Assembly (NCBI GenBank): GCA_016935735.1
Contig: JAFGQK010000057.1
Span: 1-64,000 of the forward strand
Length of the DNA: 64,000 nucleotides
Direction: 5' to 3'
Source of the DNA: Spirochaetales bacterium
Lineage (GTDB): Bacteria > Spirochaetota > Spirochaetia > SZUA-6 > JAFGRV01
Part shown: positions 27,101 through 38,000 of the stretch, in pieces
Layout: the number at the start of each line of letters is the position of its first letter
Numbering within the stretch: position 1 is the first letter of the stretch
Program-made: the position numbers and the translations under genes
Notes under the pieces: generated by a model
Told to the model about the DNA's origin: nothing
Databases searched by the model: none
Seen by the model: the letters and a program-made list of their open reading frames with translations, nothing else

Positions 27101-29037
27101 AGCCTCCAATCAGCATTATATTTCTTTACGTATAACTCCGCGATTTTATTTAACCGGTTGTAATAATCCGTTGCGTCATTGGTTGTGCTGTCCAGTTCAT
27201 TTACCAGCTTTACTATTTCAGCTTTTAATCCCGGGGATGGATGTGCTTTATCAGTGTCAGTACTGCTTAATACATTTTTAGCAGGTTTGTGATTCATTAC
27301 GGAGTCTAATTCCTTTGCCAGATCCTCATAATCCTTCACAATACAGGCAATACGGTATTTCATATGACTTCTGCCGCAGTTCAGGGTATAACAGATATTC
27401 TTCATGGGATACTCTTTCCCATTATGCTCAAGCCAGGGAATAAGGTCTGATATCTTCGTCTCCAGGGCTGCTTTCGTCCCGGCCGATAACAACACCAGGT
27501 GATATGGCGATGATTCCAATTCTTCCGGATTCGCAATTCCAGGGGGTTCTTCCACTATCAGATGACAGTTTGTGCCACTGAATCCGAATGAACTGATCGC
27601 GGCCCGCCTGGGAATCCCTTTTTCAGTATTCCAGTTTTTAACCCCGGTATTCACATAAAAAGGAGTGGAGTCAAAATTTATATGGGCATTCTGCTGTTTG
27701 TAGTTCAGGGATGGAACGAGCATCTTATGTTTGAGACAGCATAATACCTTTATTAGACTGGCAATGCCGGCGGCAGGCATGGAATGACCGATATTTGTTT
27801 TCACCGAACCGATTGCACAGAATTGCTTTTTATTTGTAAATTGTTTAAAGGAATCGGTTAAAGCGTGGATCTCAATAGGGTCTCCCAGTTTCGTACCTGT
27901 ACCGTGGGCCTCTATATAACTGATTGTTTCAGGATTTATATTCAGGTGTTTGTATAATTTATTCTCTAATGCAGTCTGGGAGGATGCACTGGGGGCAGTA
28001 ATACCGGAAGACTTCCCATCCTGGTTGATCTCTATCCCTTTGATAATCCCGTATATATGGTTCCCATCCTTGAGTGATGCTTCATAACTTTTAAGCACAA
28101 CAACCCCGACTGCTTCACCAATGACGGTACCATCAGCATCATTATCAAAAACCATACACCGTCCTTTTGGTGAAAACATATTGAGTTTATCAAGACTCAA
28201 AAACATGAGCGGGGTTGACATAACCAGGACCCCCCCGGCAATGGCGATCTCGCTATTTTTCTGCCGGAGACTCTGGCATGCCAATGAAACCGCAACCAGG
28301 GCCGAAGAACAGGCAGTGTCTATTGCTACAGCAGGACCTTTGAGGTTTAATATATATGCTAATCGTGAAGCAAGGATAGAATTACTGCTCCCGGTAGGTA
28401 CATATGGATTGATTTCACCGGGATAGTTTTTCATATAATCCCCTTCCTGGCAGCCAACAAAAACACCACACTCCTTTCCGTTCAGTTCAACATCAGAATA
28501 ACCGGCATCTTCCAATGCTTTCCAGGCTTCCTGCAAAAATAACCGCTGCCTGGGATCCATCATTTCCGCTTCTTTTATAGATAATCCAAAAAAGAAAGGA
28601 TCGAATTCATCAATATTAGATAAAAAACCTCCCCAATGACTGGTTGGTTTTGTATTTGTGAACTGGGGATTCGCTTTTAAAAAGCTATCCCATCTCCATC
28701 TCTCTTTTGGTATATCCTTGATTGAGTTTTTACCTGCAACCAGGTTATCCCAGAATTCGTTTATGTTTTTTGCACCAGGAAACAGTCCCGACATGCCAAT
28801 GATTGCTATTTCACCTTTTGACACGTCCGATGGATTCCCGCTTTTATCATTATCATCAGGTATGTTCACAAGAGCGGCAGTGCCCTTTGATTTATTCACC
28901 GGTCCAGGTTTATCCGGAATAAAATCTGTGTTCTGGTTCAAGAGTAAAGATTTGATCAGGCCAGCGGCTTTTCCCGGGGTAATTTCCCCCTTCATGACCC
29001 GTTGTAAGATTTTATGCCTTTCATGAGTGACATTCAT
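18187..29037 (-). CDS. Trans-AT polyketide synthase, final part (KS-DH-KR-ACP-KS-ACP-KS-DH*-ACP)
   Basis: This 3616-residue protein starts with a short helical segment (1-40, probable docking). The domains are KS 77-500 (active Cys near 242), DH 690-985 (HIINGLKVMPG and DGAFQ present), KR 990-1465 (LITGGMGGLG; Asp in AGINRD) and ACP 1487-1570. Next come KS 1617-2045, a Ser-less carrier-like insert 2092-2180 and ACP 2360-2440. Last are KS 2485-2900, a DH-like domain 3115-3380 (catalytic His replaced by Asn3132), an ACP near 3400-3490 (GFTSI) and a C-terminal Ser-less carrier-like domain 3535-3612. Each KS has TACSS, HGTGT and NIGH. There is no AT and no thioesterase. The downstream order (discrete ACP, KASIII-like pair, reductase) suggests that it is the last PKS of the line. 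AAGGAA precedes ATG 29035-29037. Confidence 0.93.
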   Translation of the reverse strand: MNVTHERHKILQRVMKGEITPGKAAGLIKSLLLNQNTDFIPDKPGPVNKSKGTAALVNIPDDNDKSGNPSDVSKGEIAIIGMSGLFPGAKNINEFWDNLVAGKNSIKDIPKERWRWDSFLKANPQFTNTKPTSHWGGFLSNIDEFDPFFFGLSIKEAEMMDPRQRLFLQEAWKALEDAGYSDVELNGKECGVFVGCQEGDYMKNYPGEINPYVPTGSSNSILASRLAYILNLKGPAVAIDTACSSALVAVSLACQSLRQKNSEIAIAGGVLVMSTPLMFLSLDKLNMFSPKGRCMVFDNDADGTVIGEAVGVVVLKSYEASLKDGNHIYGIIKGIEINQDGKSSGITAPSASSQTALENKLYKHLNINPETISYIEAHGTGTKLGDPIEIHALTDSFKQFTNKKQFCAIGSVKTNIGHSMPAAGIASLIKVLCCLKHKMLVPSLNYKQQNAHINFDSTPFYVNTGVKNWNTEKGIPRRAAISSFGFSGTNCHLIVEEPPGIANPEELESSPYHLVLLSAGTKAALETKISDLIPWLEHNGKEYPMKNICYTLNCGRSHMKYRIACIVKDYEDLAKELDSVMNHKPAKNVLSSTDTDKAHPSPGLKAEIVKLVNELDSTTNDATDYYNRLNKIAELYVKKYNADWRLLYNGISCKKISMPVYPFARDKYWFEVKEETPVPITVPLPVSREQSPYLHPLVHKNTSTIEREKFSTDIKGNEFYLTDHIINGLKVMPGAVHMEMARAAGFFGSTRHIRRISNVVWTKPVMATHGITIHISIFPADEYLDYTVFSQDSGEEEIIHSQGRLYYENFMPAPLKGIDIEALKKRKVSYLDGDECYDYFKKSGFAYGESFRPIKELYIYEKEALSRIELPGTTDIAARDFVLHPSLLDGAFQTVMGVMMSKKSESEGPRLPFLLGSLEMYKPLQNTCYVYLKVSGDQKEKEPQIKKYDITITDDKGSVLIAIKDFCLKELKNGDKAIEGPGIRTLHQNASCQLVYSGVEWVKQPLADQPAISGENIIVFENNNYVKDALESDDTFLKCRIIQVKPGNSFTCSHHDDYKIRPFEPDDYKELFQRIIKNGMKPSIIIHSWCRDVFDLSEEQIEKQVKTSLYSLTFLTRELINKKNKIPIKVIFIHPLSGSTGNPVYASISGFAACLYHENKKISFKSIAVDDNVKTSLTYLKNELDSGNNSEIKYQNGERFVKNLKEIKFNSSDKPRIILKQRGTYLITGGMGGLGNIISRYLAEHYHSRLLLVGRSPVNDRIMTQLKKLRESGGEAEYMDINIATKDGAKKIISGIKKTYGSIDGVFHCAGINRDSYIQNKTAEEIDAVLAPKVYGTVFLYEALKNETLDFIMYFSSTAALLGNAGQSDYAYANSFLNNFTEWLIAARDVKTALIAVNWPLWRDGGMRVNEEYQKLTEKLSGMLPLPGEAGIEALNNALCYGKGTLAVLYGNPQKINQVLGFSRGLDMKNDRVENNGVNDNNFNKTGVNVNTILNDLIQLALKLAHINSDTIGADDDIQEFGFDSVAITAYTNEINYKYNLELTPAVFFELDAPTIRALATYLINEYKQEFNLYYEKTVKSGTPFEQPVTVTTGKIKNRFNPAGPGQADQIQKPDITEKESIAIIGLHAIMPQSEDAGEFWKNIEEEKDLVTGIPGSRAKWLAGIKQARYGGFMKEIDKFDPDFFHISPREAKIMDPQQRILLESVWKVIEDAGYNPRELAGKNVGMFIGVSSSDYYDLLLKNSITIDATGSLGISNSIRANRLSFQYDFHGPSEPIDTACSSSLVAIHRGIEAIRSGTCEIAIAGGVNVITSPTLFNTFYAAGMLSDDGKCKTFDSHADGYVRGEGAGLVVLKSLGKAEQDGDDIYACITSTMVNHGGRAKSLTSPNANAQARLLVEVYRRAGIEPDTVTYIEAHGTGTTLGDPVEINGLKKAFKELFLQSGKPEPAKPFCGLGSVKTNIGHLEAAAGIAGVVKVIMAMKNKKIPASINYNTLNPYIDLKGSPFYIVHRTKEWEHIVDKTGKPVPRRAGISSFGYGGSNAHIVLEEYQGNTFKPADRDAPRLIVLSARNKDRLREYAQKFLNFLSPGPDNQSDTRIDISIEDIKKCLINNVCRIIGINSDEVDPELEYTEYGFDMITLSSLAWLVNSELNVSITTALLHQYPTINLLAAYLSQGNLDYKNQYSAGTISLANMAYTLQTGREHMEERLAMVVKDIDDLCKKIRLFLAGKQGNDIYTGSVILHKSSGQHERKDTETLLPAHNLHEYARHYVTGSIIDWNIIHSHNNVHRVHLPTYPFERQVYWFDENIQTGEAPLEKDHPDNKDNLSGFPKKLTLKNVHLNDSHVTKTVTKPSESSSRFDETEIIVNLKRMLGAVLYKEPSGIDENKAFMELGLDSILGVEFVKKIKDEMKISIKATVLYDYSTLTKLAKLLISKSKESQEPVKINLPSDPIKLEKPSSIAVMNTPVVTENNTANKNDVCGWKDIAVIGMALRYPGANNSMEFWVNLKNGINSVTEVPVERWDITKYYDPDRNAPDKIYCKWGGFVEDVDKFDPLFFNISPAEAEILDPQQRLFLQEVWRALEDAGYTLEKLDNTRCGIFAGVMTSNEYPPHLFNAHSILAARGAYFLNLKASALSVDTACSSSLVATHLACRSLINGESDMMIAGGVTLYLTANPYLSMCRSGMLSPSGKCSTFDDSADGFVPGEGVGVIVLKLLDKAIEDGDTIYGVIKGSGTNQDGKTNGITAPSTQSQLELELDLYENSNINPETIDYVECHGTGTKLGDPIEMDALIQAFKKYTQKKHYCRVGSVKSNIGHTSAASGVVGLIKVLLSLKNGMIPPTINFNKANMHINFEESPFIVNTTLHPWERKAGLPRRAAISSFGFSGTNVHMIIEEPPPAKKTMTTCHLPYYLILLSAKDAGVLEDKIHDLQTWLDGDGKDKHIGDIACTLSTCRNHFKYRCAIVCAGIQDLKNKLMSIKNGQANDCCFINKNDVPVDHGYGAKETVNYLIDKISRKQYTETESGEMLMALGDFYSKGVEINWDLFYTNSGYTKISMPAYPFKKDRYWIVYNPPDLHDNRNLTNIAHQNTKAVSNTNDIAGDNNDLLTGINKSKNGKNVMGVKLTGAEFFLRDNVVYGKKMLPGVVYLEMARMAAEILGNKKVQSIKDLFWINPITVDKQALDIEVELSSDTGDKTFSIHTAGNNKELNATGTLVFLPAEQTENSPDNRLDLKGIKKQCNRQIKGADCYKGYQERLFFIGPGLQAMKVMYYNDTEALAELELPAGYPDLDKFVLHPSLMDAALQTVTGLLINTTNDPPGRPYLSFSLKEAVLVSPLTRKCVVYATFSKKTKTDASFRLFNILVADSTGNIQVRLNNFCIKQPLHGMDEKNKTVPIKDDKEKQETNNMSVIPVLCNHIATVICTLLKLKKSELDYSGALIDYGFTSITMIEFIKQINDTYGIDSATEMFFEDEKITVTSLAQSLYNNYSNQMGNYFKDKMNQSHNNDEGNKRNDTDTLAPVVADKAIKTKNSIKMEGKSEKDIWLYYKQIEGDILKLAQGKLKIDDNGFDLISVGELIGTINQKYDFQADPEKLMHSSSFGEFIKDLVKKNREKIMSNE
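18195..18430 (-). other. C-terminal carrier-like domain without the phosphopantetheine serine
   Basis: The last about 80 residues of the PKS have the helix pattern of an ACP. The site reads NGFDLISVGEL, with Leu3568 where Ser should be. It cannot carry a phosphopantetheine arm by the usual chemistry and may serve as a protein-docking module. Confidence 0.6.
18890..19700 (-). other. DH-like domain with His replaced by Asn
   Basis: The motif equivalent to H-x3-G-x4-P reads DNVVYGKKMLPG (Asn3132), while the second site LHPSLMDAALQ keeps Asp. A KR is absent from this module, so no beta-hydroxyl is expected for dehydration. The domain may be silent or do other chemistry. Confidence 0.65.
22500..22765 (-). 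other. Carrier-like domain nested in a KS-flanking linker, Ser to Met
   Basis: After KS 2 the usual segment running from REYAQKFLNFL to ANMAYTLQTGRE is split by about 90 residues with ACP-like helices. The site reads YGFDMITLSS, with Met2136 in place of Ser. A normal ACP follows later in the same module. Confidence 0.7.
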
Positions 29038-29097
29038 AGTTAAAATTCCTTTTTAAATAACATTTCATTAAAATAACAGCAATAACCAGTGTATAAT

Positions 29098-32000
29098 CTA
29101 TTGTAATGCCTTTATCTGCTGATCTACCGTTTCTATATCCATCAAGCCACGTTTCATCTGCTCTAAAAGTGTGCATAGTTTCTCCTCGAGAGGGTCTTCG
29201 TTTTTTTGCAAAGGAGTATAGTTTATGTTAAAATTATTTTTTATGTAGTGAGTAAGTTGATTGATCGTTGAATAATTGAATAGCTCCGTGGATCTTAACT
29301 GTATACCAAGCTCTGTATTGATTTTATGGACTATCTCGATTGCCAGAACAGAATCCACACCAAGATCAGAGAACGCCGTATTCCCGCTCATTTCATCAGG
29401 ATTAAGCTTTAATGATGAACAGAGAATCCGGGCTATCGTAAGTGAAATAAAATCTTCACTATCAACTTCAACTGAATTCTCCTGTACTTGCGTGCTGGAC
29501 AAATCGTGCACCGGTTTATTTTCGGTATCATCATTTTTTGCCTGTACGTTGCCATTTTCCTGGACGTTTTTATCCAGTTTAAGCATCATGATCTGGGGAC
29601 CGGGGTTTGCCAAAATTCTCTGTATTGCCTCCATTCCTTCTCCGGTTTCGATAGCAAGAACATTTCTGGCTTTGAATCTTTTTTCATACTCTGCAGATGA
29701 TGCTATTCCTATATTTCCCCAGTATCCCCAGTTAATGGTCCTGGTTGTAAAACCGGATTTCTGATCCATATATGATGCCAGGGCATCTTCAAATGTACTG
29801 GCAGCAGTATATGCCCCTCTTCCGGCATTACCGGTGAATGAGGCTGCCGATGAAAAATAGAGCATGAAGTCAATGTTTAGTCCTTTACATACATTACATA
29901 ATACGATACTGCCCGTCGTCTTGGGCCGGAGAACGCCGCGGAGGGTCTCTTCTTTGATAAGGTCAACGATTCCGTCATTTAAAACAACTGCTGAATGAAT
30001 TACCCCGTTTATGTGTTCAAAATGGGTGATGATGTGATCGATCACTTTATTCAAAGATAACGGATCGGCGATATCTGCCTGCAGATAGACGGCATTTCCG
30101 CCTTTCGCCTCAATTTCAGCGATCTTTTTTTCTTTATCACTGTCCAATGGGCTTCTCCCCAACAATACAAGCTTTGCTTTCACCATTTGTGCCAGATGCA
30201 GCGCCAGTTGAAAACCAATCCCCCCGGCTCCTCCAGGGATAAGATACACCCCGTTTTCCTTAAAAGCATTTGTGTGAACCCGGGGAAGATCTGCGGGCAG
30301 TAACTTCCTTACATATCTCTCCCCCCGCCTGATTGCTATGGTATCGCCGTTTTTATTTCCCGGCTCACGGATAATTATTTTGACCGTATTCATATCACCT
30401 GTTTTTTGATCATCCCCGGAAACAACCGGTTCCTCTTTATAATCAATATCAAGATAACTGATATTCATTGCCGGATATTCTTTCATTAAAACTTTTGCAA
30501 AACCGTCTAATGCACCTGCCAGTGGTATTATCCTGTCATCCGGCAACACACGGTATACATTATTTGTGACAATCTTTAAATTGACCGCCTTCTGGGTAAG
30601 ACCGTACTCACCCAGGGCTTTTACCAGCCTGAACAGGGAGATAATCCCTTTTTCCTGGGTGTTTTCAAAACTCTTCACATCGTTCAATGAATGCAGATTT
30701 TTACAGATACCTCCCAGGAAATAGATTGTTTTTACATGTTCTATACTGTCAAGACAGGAAGCGAAAGCACCTGGTTCTTGTAAAGCAAGTTCCCATGTAC
30801 CATCCGGAAATTGTTTGGTACATTTGCCCAGTTGAACCAGTAATACCATATCGGATTCATGGGCTTTATAAAAAGTATCTGCCAGTTTTTTACTGTCCTC
30901 CGTATAAATTACCAGTACCGTTCCTTTAACATCTTTCAGGCTATTCTCTTTTTCTGCGGGTAACTCTTCACTTTCCCACACAGGTCGATAAAACCAGCCG
31001 CCTGTTGTGCCCTGTGTTGTATGAACAGGATTTGTTTTATGATGTTTATCTTCATGGGAGGAAATTTTATCCGGCCAATATATATCCTGTGCAAACGGGT
31101 ATGTGGGTAAAGAGATTCTTTCCGGTTGTATTTCCCCGTATAAAAGTCTCCAGTTGATATGGGCACCAAGGCACCAGATCCTGGCCAATTTATCATATGC
31201 CTGACTGTGAATGAGTTCCTTTACCAATACTTCCCCATTCTGCCCGGAGAATATCGAATTGATTTCATTCCCGGCATTATCTATACTTCCCGGGTACAGA
31301 TCCGATATATTTGATTTATTCTCACAAAACAAGGCGAGTTTCTCCTTAAGTTCCTGGATATTTTTACATACTAAAGCCAGCCTTTCTTTCATCGGTGTTC
31401 TTCCCACCTGAAGTGTAAAGCTAAGATTTACTGCAAACTCCTCATCCCTGGATGGTATGTCAGATAGACAGGTAACATATTTTTTTGCATACTCCTTAAG
31501 CCTGTCGTGATTTTTTGCCGAGAAAACCATCAGATACTTTTCAGGTTTTCTTATTGTTATATGCTGAACGGGTTTATTGAATTCTTCCAGTACTATATGT
31601 GCATTTGTGCCGCCTAATCCGAAAGAACTCACACCAGCCCGTCTGGGAATTTCATTGTTATCTTTATCCATTATCGGTTCCCATGGCCTGGCTGAATTTA
31701 CAATATAAAAGGGGCTATCATCCAACTCAATATACGGATTCAATTGATTGAAATTGATATTTGCCGGTAATGTTTTATGTTTCATTGCCAGGAGTACTTT
31801 TATAATGCCTGCAATGCCCGAGGCAGCCTCCAGATGGCCAATGTTAGTCTTTACCGAGCCCAGCCCGCAGTAATTCCTTGTATCTGCGGTTATTCCGTAT
31901 GATTTATATAAATCTTCGAATGCCTTTTTAATACCGTTTATTTCCACCTTGTCACCCATCTGTGTTCCGGTACCATGACATTCAATATAGCTTATGGTAT

Positions 32001-35000
32001 TGGGCAATATACCGGCTCTTTGATATGCGTTTTTAAGTAAATCTGCCTGGGAATTATGGTTGGGAGCGGTGAGTGAGGATGAATGCCCACCATGATTCTC
32101 ATAAGAACCCTTTATTACCGCATAAATAGTATCGTTATCTTTCATTGCCCTGCTTAATGGTTTAAGCAGGATTACGCCACAACCTTCTCCTCGTACAATG
32201 CCATTGGCATCCTTGTCAAATGCCCTGCATTTACCGTCATCACTTAATACACCCACCTTGCTGAAGGCCAATTGCGCCATGGGACTCAGGATTACATTCA
32301 CCCCTCCTGCAATCGCCATGTCGCAATTCTCCATATGGATTGACTCGGCTGCCCTGTGTATTGCAACAAGTGAACTTGAGCAGGCTGTATTTATCACTTC
32401 GCATGGTCCATGAAAATCAAAAAAATAGGATATCCGGTTGCCTATCATGGCATGGGATAAACCTGTTGCAGCCTGTGCATGGATTTCTGACATATATCCA
32501 TTCAGAACCAGGCTGTAATCGGAATTGGATACGCCGATAAACAACCCTGTTCTTAATTTTGCCAAGTCTGCTGCGCAATAACCCGCGTCTTCTGTTGCGG
32601 CCCATACTGTCTCCAGCATAATCCTCTGCTGGGGGTCCATTAACTCCGCTTCCCGCCGGGATATGTTAAAGAAATTGGCATCAAAATTTTTAACGCTTTT
32701 CATGAAGGCCGCCCATTTACTGCTTGTCTTATTGCCCCCTTCCATATGATTACCGTAAAACTCCTGCCAGTCCCAGCGTTCCCCGGGTATCTCGGTAACA
32801 AGGCAATCCCCTTTTTCCAGGTGCTTCCAGAACTCATCAAGATTATTTGATTGGGGCATTATCCCGCCCATCCCGATAATTGCAATCGGTTCTTTGCCGA
32901 GTCGTGGACTGCCGCCGGTATAAGGAATGACTGTTGTACGATTCTTTTCGATCATGTTGTTATTATCAGATTCTGCAGTGCTTATGAGTTCATTCCCCGG
33001 TTTAATTTCCAGAGGAGGGCTCTGGGAATGATTATGACTGTAATAACCGCATAGGAGGCCTTTGTATTCTTTATTCATAAAACTTACCAATGAATTAATT
33101 GTCATTTCATCAAGATCAAAGAAAACTGCCGGGGTCATATCCAGGTGAAACTTTTCATTAATAAGATTGGCAAGGACGGTAAGATTAATTGAGTCAAAAC
33201 CGTATTCCATTAAGCTTTTATCATTTTCAATCTCGCTAACAGGCATTTTTATCTGATGGCTGATAACCTCCCTGATTTCCTCTTTAAGTTTTTGCTCGAG
33301 ATTAAAATGGGTGGAAAAGGTATTTGTGGAGTCTGTTTCGATTTTTTCCACTTTTTCATCCGCTACACCTTTGAAATTTACGGGAATTCCAACGGGGTTG
33401 AAATCATCCACTGTTTCGCTATCCACGACAAGCAATTGATGTCTTCCCGATAATAACGCCATTTCCAGTGCCTGTATTCCATCTGCCGTACTTAGAGGAT
33501 TCATGCCGGATGTTTTAAGCATATCATACAATCTCTGATCCAGTTTCATGCCCCCATCCTTCCACAAGGGCCAATTGATTGATAGAATATGTTGGTAACT
33601 CTTCAACACTGTTGAAGCCCGATTGTTATTTTTCAAGGTGCCCCTGTTTTCACGGGGTTCTTCTGCCAGCATCTTTGCATAATTATCCAGAAAACAATTT
33701 GCATATGCATAACCGCTTTGACCTGCATTACCGAATAGAGCCGCAATAGCTGAAAACATTATAAAAACATCAAGCTCTTCATGACACAGGATTTCGTTAA
33801 GGAAAATGGTACCATGCACCTTGGGAGCAAGGACGTCCTTCAGATCCGCCAGGTTCTTGTTATGTAAATATGAATCTTTAAGAATACCGGCACTGTGAAT
33901 AAGACCATTTATATGTCCGAACCGGGATTTGATTTTTTTAATGGCACCTTTAATTTGGTCTGGTTTCGAAACATCTGCCGTCATATATTCTATTTTCCCG
34001 CCCGGGGAGTTTAATTTATTAATAATCTTTAATTTATCATTACCTGGTCTGGACCTGTTTATCAATATGAGGGTTGCATTGTACTTTTCTATCAGATACT
34101 TTGCAAAAATAAGTCCAAGTCCCCCGGTACCACCGGTTATTATATATACTCCCTTATGCTTAAAGACAGCAGGGTTGCCGGCAGTATTTTTAATTTCCGA
34201 TTCCAGATCCACCTCCCTGACATACTCCACATAACGTTCTTTATGATCATACTTGATCTGGTTAGCCGGATCATCTTCAAATTCCATCAAAACCTGGTGT
34301 ACAAGTTCCGGTAAAATACCGGATGTCTCCTTTATCTCATTTTGAAAGATTTCAATGGTCTTTATCATAAGCCCGGGATTTTCTTTACCTACCGATTTTA
34401 CAAAGGCCTTTACCGCGCTGAATTGTGGCTGGGGCTGTTGTTTGCTGTTCGGAAAAATATATAATAATTTCACTTGATCCTTTAATCTCGTTTTTATCAA
34501 AGCCTTGAGAAGACAAAAGACCGAATAAATACTGTAGTCCAGTCCTTTTTCCATGTCATTACTGCAATGCAGGAATGACCATGTATGAATTATATAATGG
34601 GGTAGTATGTTTTTTTCTTTTAGCTCATCAAATAAACGGATATAATCGCCTTCCAGAACAGGATCTATTCTATAGATCAGTCCATTATCATTGTCAAAGG
34701 ATTTACCGGGTTTTACCGTAATGAGTTTTTTCCTGTCAATCCCATGTTTTTCAAGTGCTTTTGTAAAAGGAGAATCATCTTCAAAAAGTAACGTATAACC
34801 GGCCTCTGCCTTGTTATTAAAACCGGTAGTGGCGGATTTCTTTTGATAATCCAGGCAGTAATAGGTAAGTCCCGGATTGTACCGGTTCTCTATTTTAAAT
34901 TCAGGTACTGAAATATCAGGTTTTCTATAGCCGGTTGCTTTCGCGGAAAAATCATTGAGTTTCACCAGTACTTTCCCTGATTTATCAAGTAATTTTATAT

Positions 35001-38000
35001 TAAATTTGATAACCTGGTTATTCGATTTATTTTTGCTTTCAAGTTTCGTTGCATATCCGTAGTACGGCCACCATGTTTTTTTATTATCGGAGTTCAACTC
35101 TGTTGAACACTGTCCAATAGGGTTACATATTATTACCTCACCTATTACAAATGGTAAATAATTTGTTTTTTGAACCCCGTTACTGCCCAGTACAATCCCC
35201 AGGGTGGTTTGAAGAAGAGCATCCATATATGTTGGATGCAATACAAAGCCCCCTGTATTATTCATTACCTCGGTATCAGGTAAAATAATCGATAATGCTT
35301 CCTCCTGGCTATAAAAAAGTTTCCGGATTGACTGAAAGCACCTTCCGTATTTTACTCCCACCTGGTTATAAATTTCATAGATGTCTGCCTTTTCTATGGA
35401 ATTCCGGGAGCGTGCCTTGACTGCCTCCACATCAATGTATTCATCAGTATATTTTTCTGGATCTTTTGTTTTCTGTTCAATAAATCCCTGTGAATGGTAA
35501 ATTACCTGGTTTTCATTGTTTTTGGTGCTGATCCTGAATTCATACCTGCCATTTGATCTGGCCAGATTAAGATAAATATCTTCCGGTTTGTCCCTGACTA
35601 TTAATGGCTGGGCCAGGATAACATTCTTAAGTTCTGTTACAGTGGTTTCAAATAACATTTCCCCTGCTGCCCGCGCCATTTCCAGGCACGATACTGCAGG
35701 AAAGACTTTTTCCCCGTCAATCATATGATCATTTAAATAAAATTCATTCCCTGAAACAGTCACTTTGAATAATCTCCCGGGAGGATATGCGTTTTTCTCC
35801 AGAATGATGAGTTTATCCTTGATGGAATCATTCATGACTGGTTGAATGGCTTTTTCTTGATCAATACTCCTCGCGGAAGGGGAGGGGAACCAGCATATCT
35901 TTTTCTCGAATGGGTATACGGGGAGCAGAATGGTGCATACGTCTTTGCTCTCGAAAATATCCATAAAACAAGGATCATATCCATTGACATATAATTCTGC
36001 AAGAAGCAATAACCTCTCCTTATACACATCTTTATCCGTATTATTGGAATCCTTTATTTCATTAATTATTTCTTTCGTTTTCTTCAGCAATCCAGAATCC
36101 CTGCCTGCAGATTTTTTCTTAATACCAAAAAAACTGTCCTCCTGGTCCAATCCCTTTTCACTAAATCCTTTGAGTTTCTGGATTAAATCATTGATACCAT
36201 TCACCACCAGGGCCAGTCTGACAGCATAATGACTTCTGCCAACCGAAAGCGTATAACTGATGTCCTGTAAACGAAGATGACTGCTTTCATTTGAAAGGAG
36301 TATTTCCAGATCAATTATTTTTCGTTCCAATGCCGCTTTTGTTTTTGCAGATAGTACAATAAGATGGAATGGATACATTTCCCTGTATGCCTGTTTATTT
36401 ATTAATGGGGCCTCCTCTATCACCATATGGCAATTTGTTCCGCTTAATCCAAATCCGCTTACTACCGCCCTCCTGGGAAAATTGTCCGGAGGCTCCCAGT
36501 CGCGAAGCTGTGTATTAACATAAAACGGGCTTTCCGGGAAATCAATATGTTCATTAGGGGACTTATAATGGAGCGAAGGCGGTATCTTTCTGTTTTGCAG
36601 GGAAAGCAATACTTTTATAGCACTCGCTATTCCCGCGGAAGAAGCCCCGTGACCTATATTGGTCTTCACCGAACCAATGGCACAGAACTGTTTTTTGTCG
36701 GTAAACTGCCGGAAAGAATTGGTGAGTGCAGTTAATTCAATCGGGTCTCCCAATTTTGTTCCTGTCCCGTGTGCTTCAACATATGAAATAGATTCAGGAT
36801 TAATATTGTATTCCTGATAAACTTTCAATTCCAGATTATATTGTGATTCGGCACTCGGTACCGTGATACCATTCGTCGTACCATCCTGATTAATGGCAGA
36901 TCCTTTTATCACTCCAAAGATATGATCCCTGTCCTTAAGGGCTTTATGCAGACTTTTTAACACAATGACGCCCACGCCTTCCCCGGGAACATACCCATCG
37001 GCTCTATTATCAAAGGTGCTGCATCTGCCCAGATGTGATAATGCCCCGGATTTACTGGTTAAAATAAAACGGGTACTGCTTAGCTGGAGCATTACACCGC
37101 CGGCCAGGGCCATGTCCACTTCGCCCTCCAGTATTGCTTTATAGGCCAGGTGGATGGCAACGAGTGAGGAAGAACATGCCGTGTCAATTGCAAGAGCAGG
37201 CCCTTTGAGGTTTAAAAAATAGGAAATTCTGGAGGCAAGGATTGAATTTGTATTGCCTAACAGGGCATGCCCTAAATTTTCACTGTACCGGGCATCATGT
37301 AACATATTGCCATAATCATTCATATTGACAATCCCGACATATACTCCACAATTAATTCCATTTATTTTTTTGTCTGAATATCCTGCAATTTCAAGGGCTT
37401 TATAGCTTTCTTCAAGAAACAGTCTTTGCTGCGGATCGATCACTTCGGCATCAGAAGGTGTTATTCTAAAAAATAACGGGTCAAATTTATCAACATCATC
37501 AAGAAATCCCCCCCATTTACAGTAAGTTTTATCTGGTTTTGTTGGGTCCGGATGATAAAACTGGCCGACATCCCATCTTGACCCGGGAACCTCCGTAATA
37601 CAATCGACACCATCACGAAGATTATTCCAGAATTCCTGAAAATCAGCAGCGTGTGGAAACCGGCAGGAAATTCCGATAATAGCAACATCCCGGGAAGGGG
37701 TACCCGGGATTGATTCCGGTTTTTTATAGAGGATCTCATTCTCTGACCCGCTAACTCTTATTGTTACGGTGGTGTCTTCCTTTTTTTCTGCTAATGAATA
37801 TATATTATCCCCGGTACACTCCTCCTGAATCGATTTACCGATCAGTGGCAGGATGTTTGTACTGTTTGATGCAATATAATCGGCCAGTTTTTCAACGGTA
37901 TGGTAATCATAAAGCAATACAGCCTTAAAATTTGACCCGAACTCTTTATTAAGAACATTAATCAACTCGACACTCCCAATGGAATCAAGGCCGTATTCCC

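Noticed and set aside
35090..35115. GTTCAA-CTCTG-TTGAAC palindrome in the DH-KR region
   Set aside because: It has a stem-like core only. The flanking sequence does not match the element family, so chance cannot be excluded.
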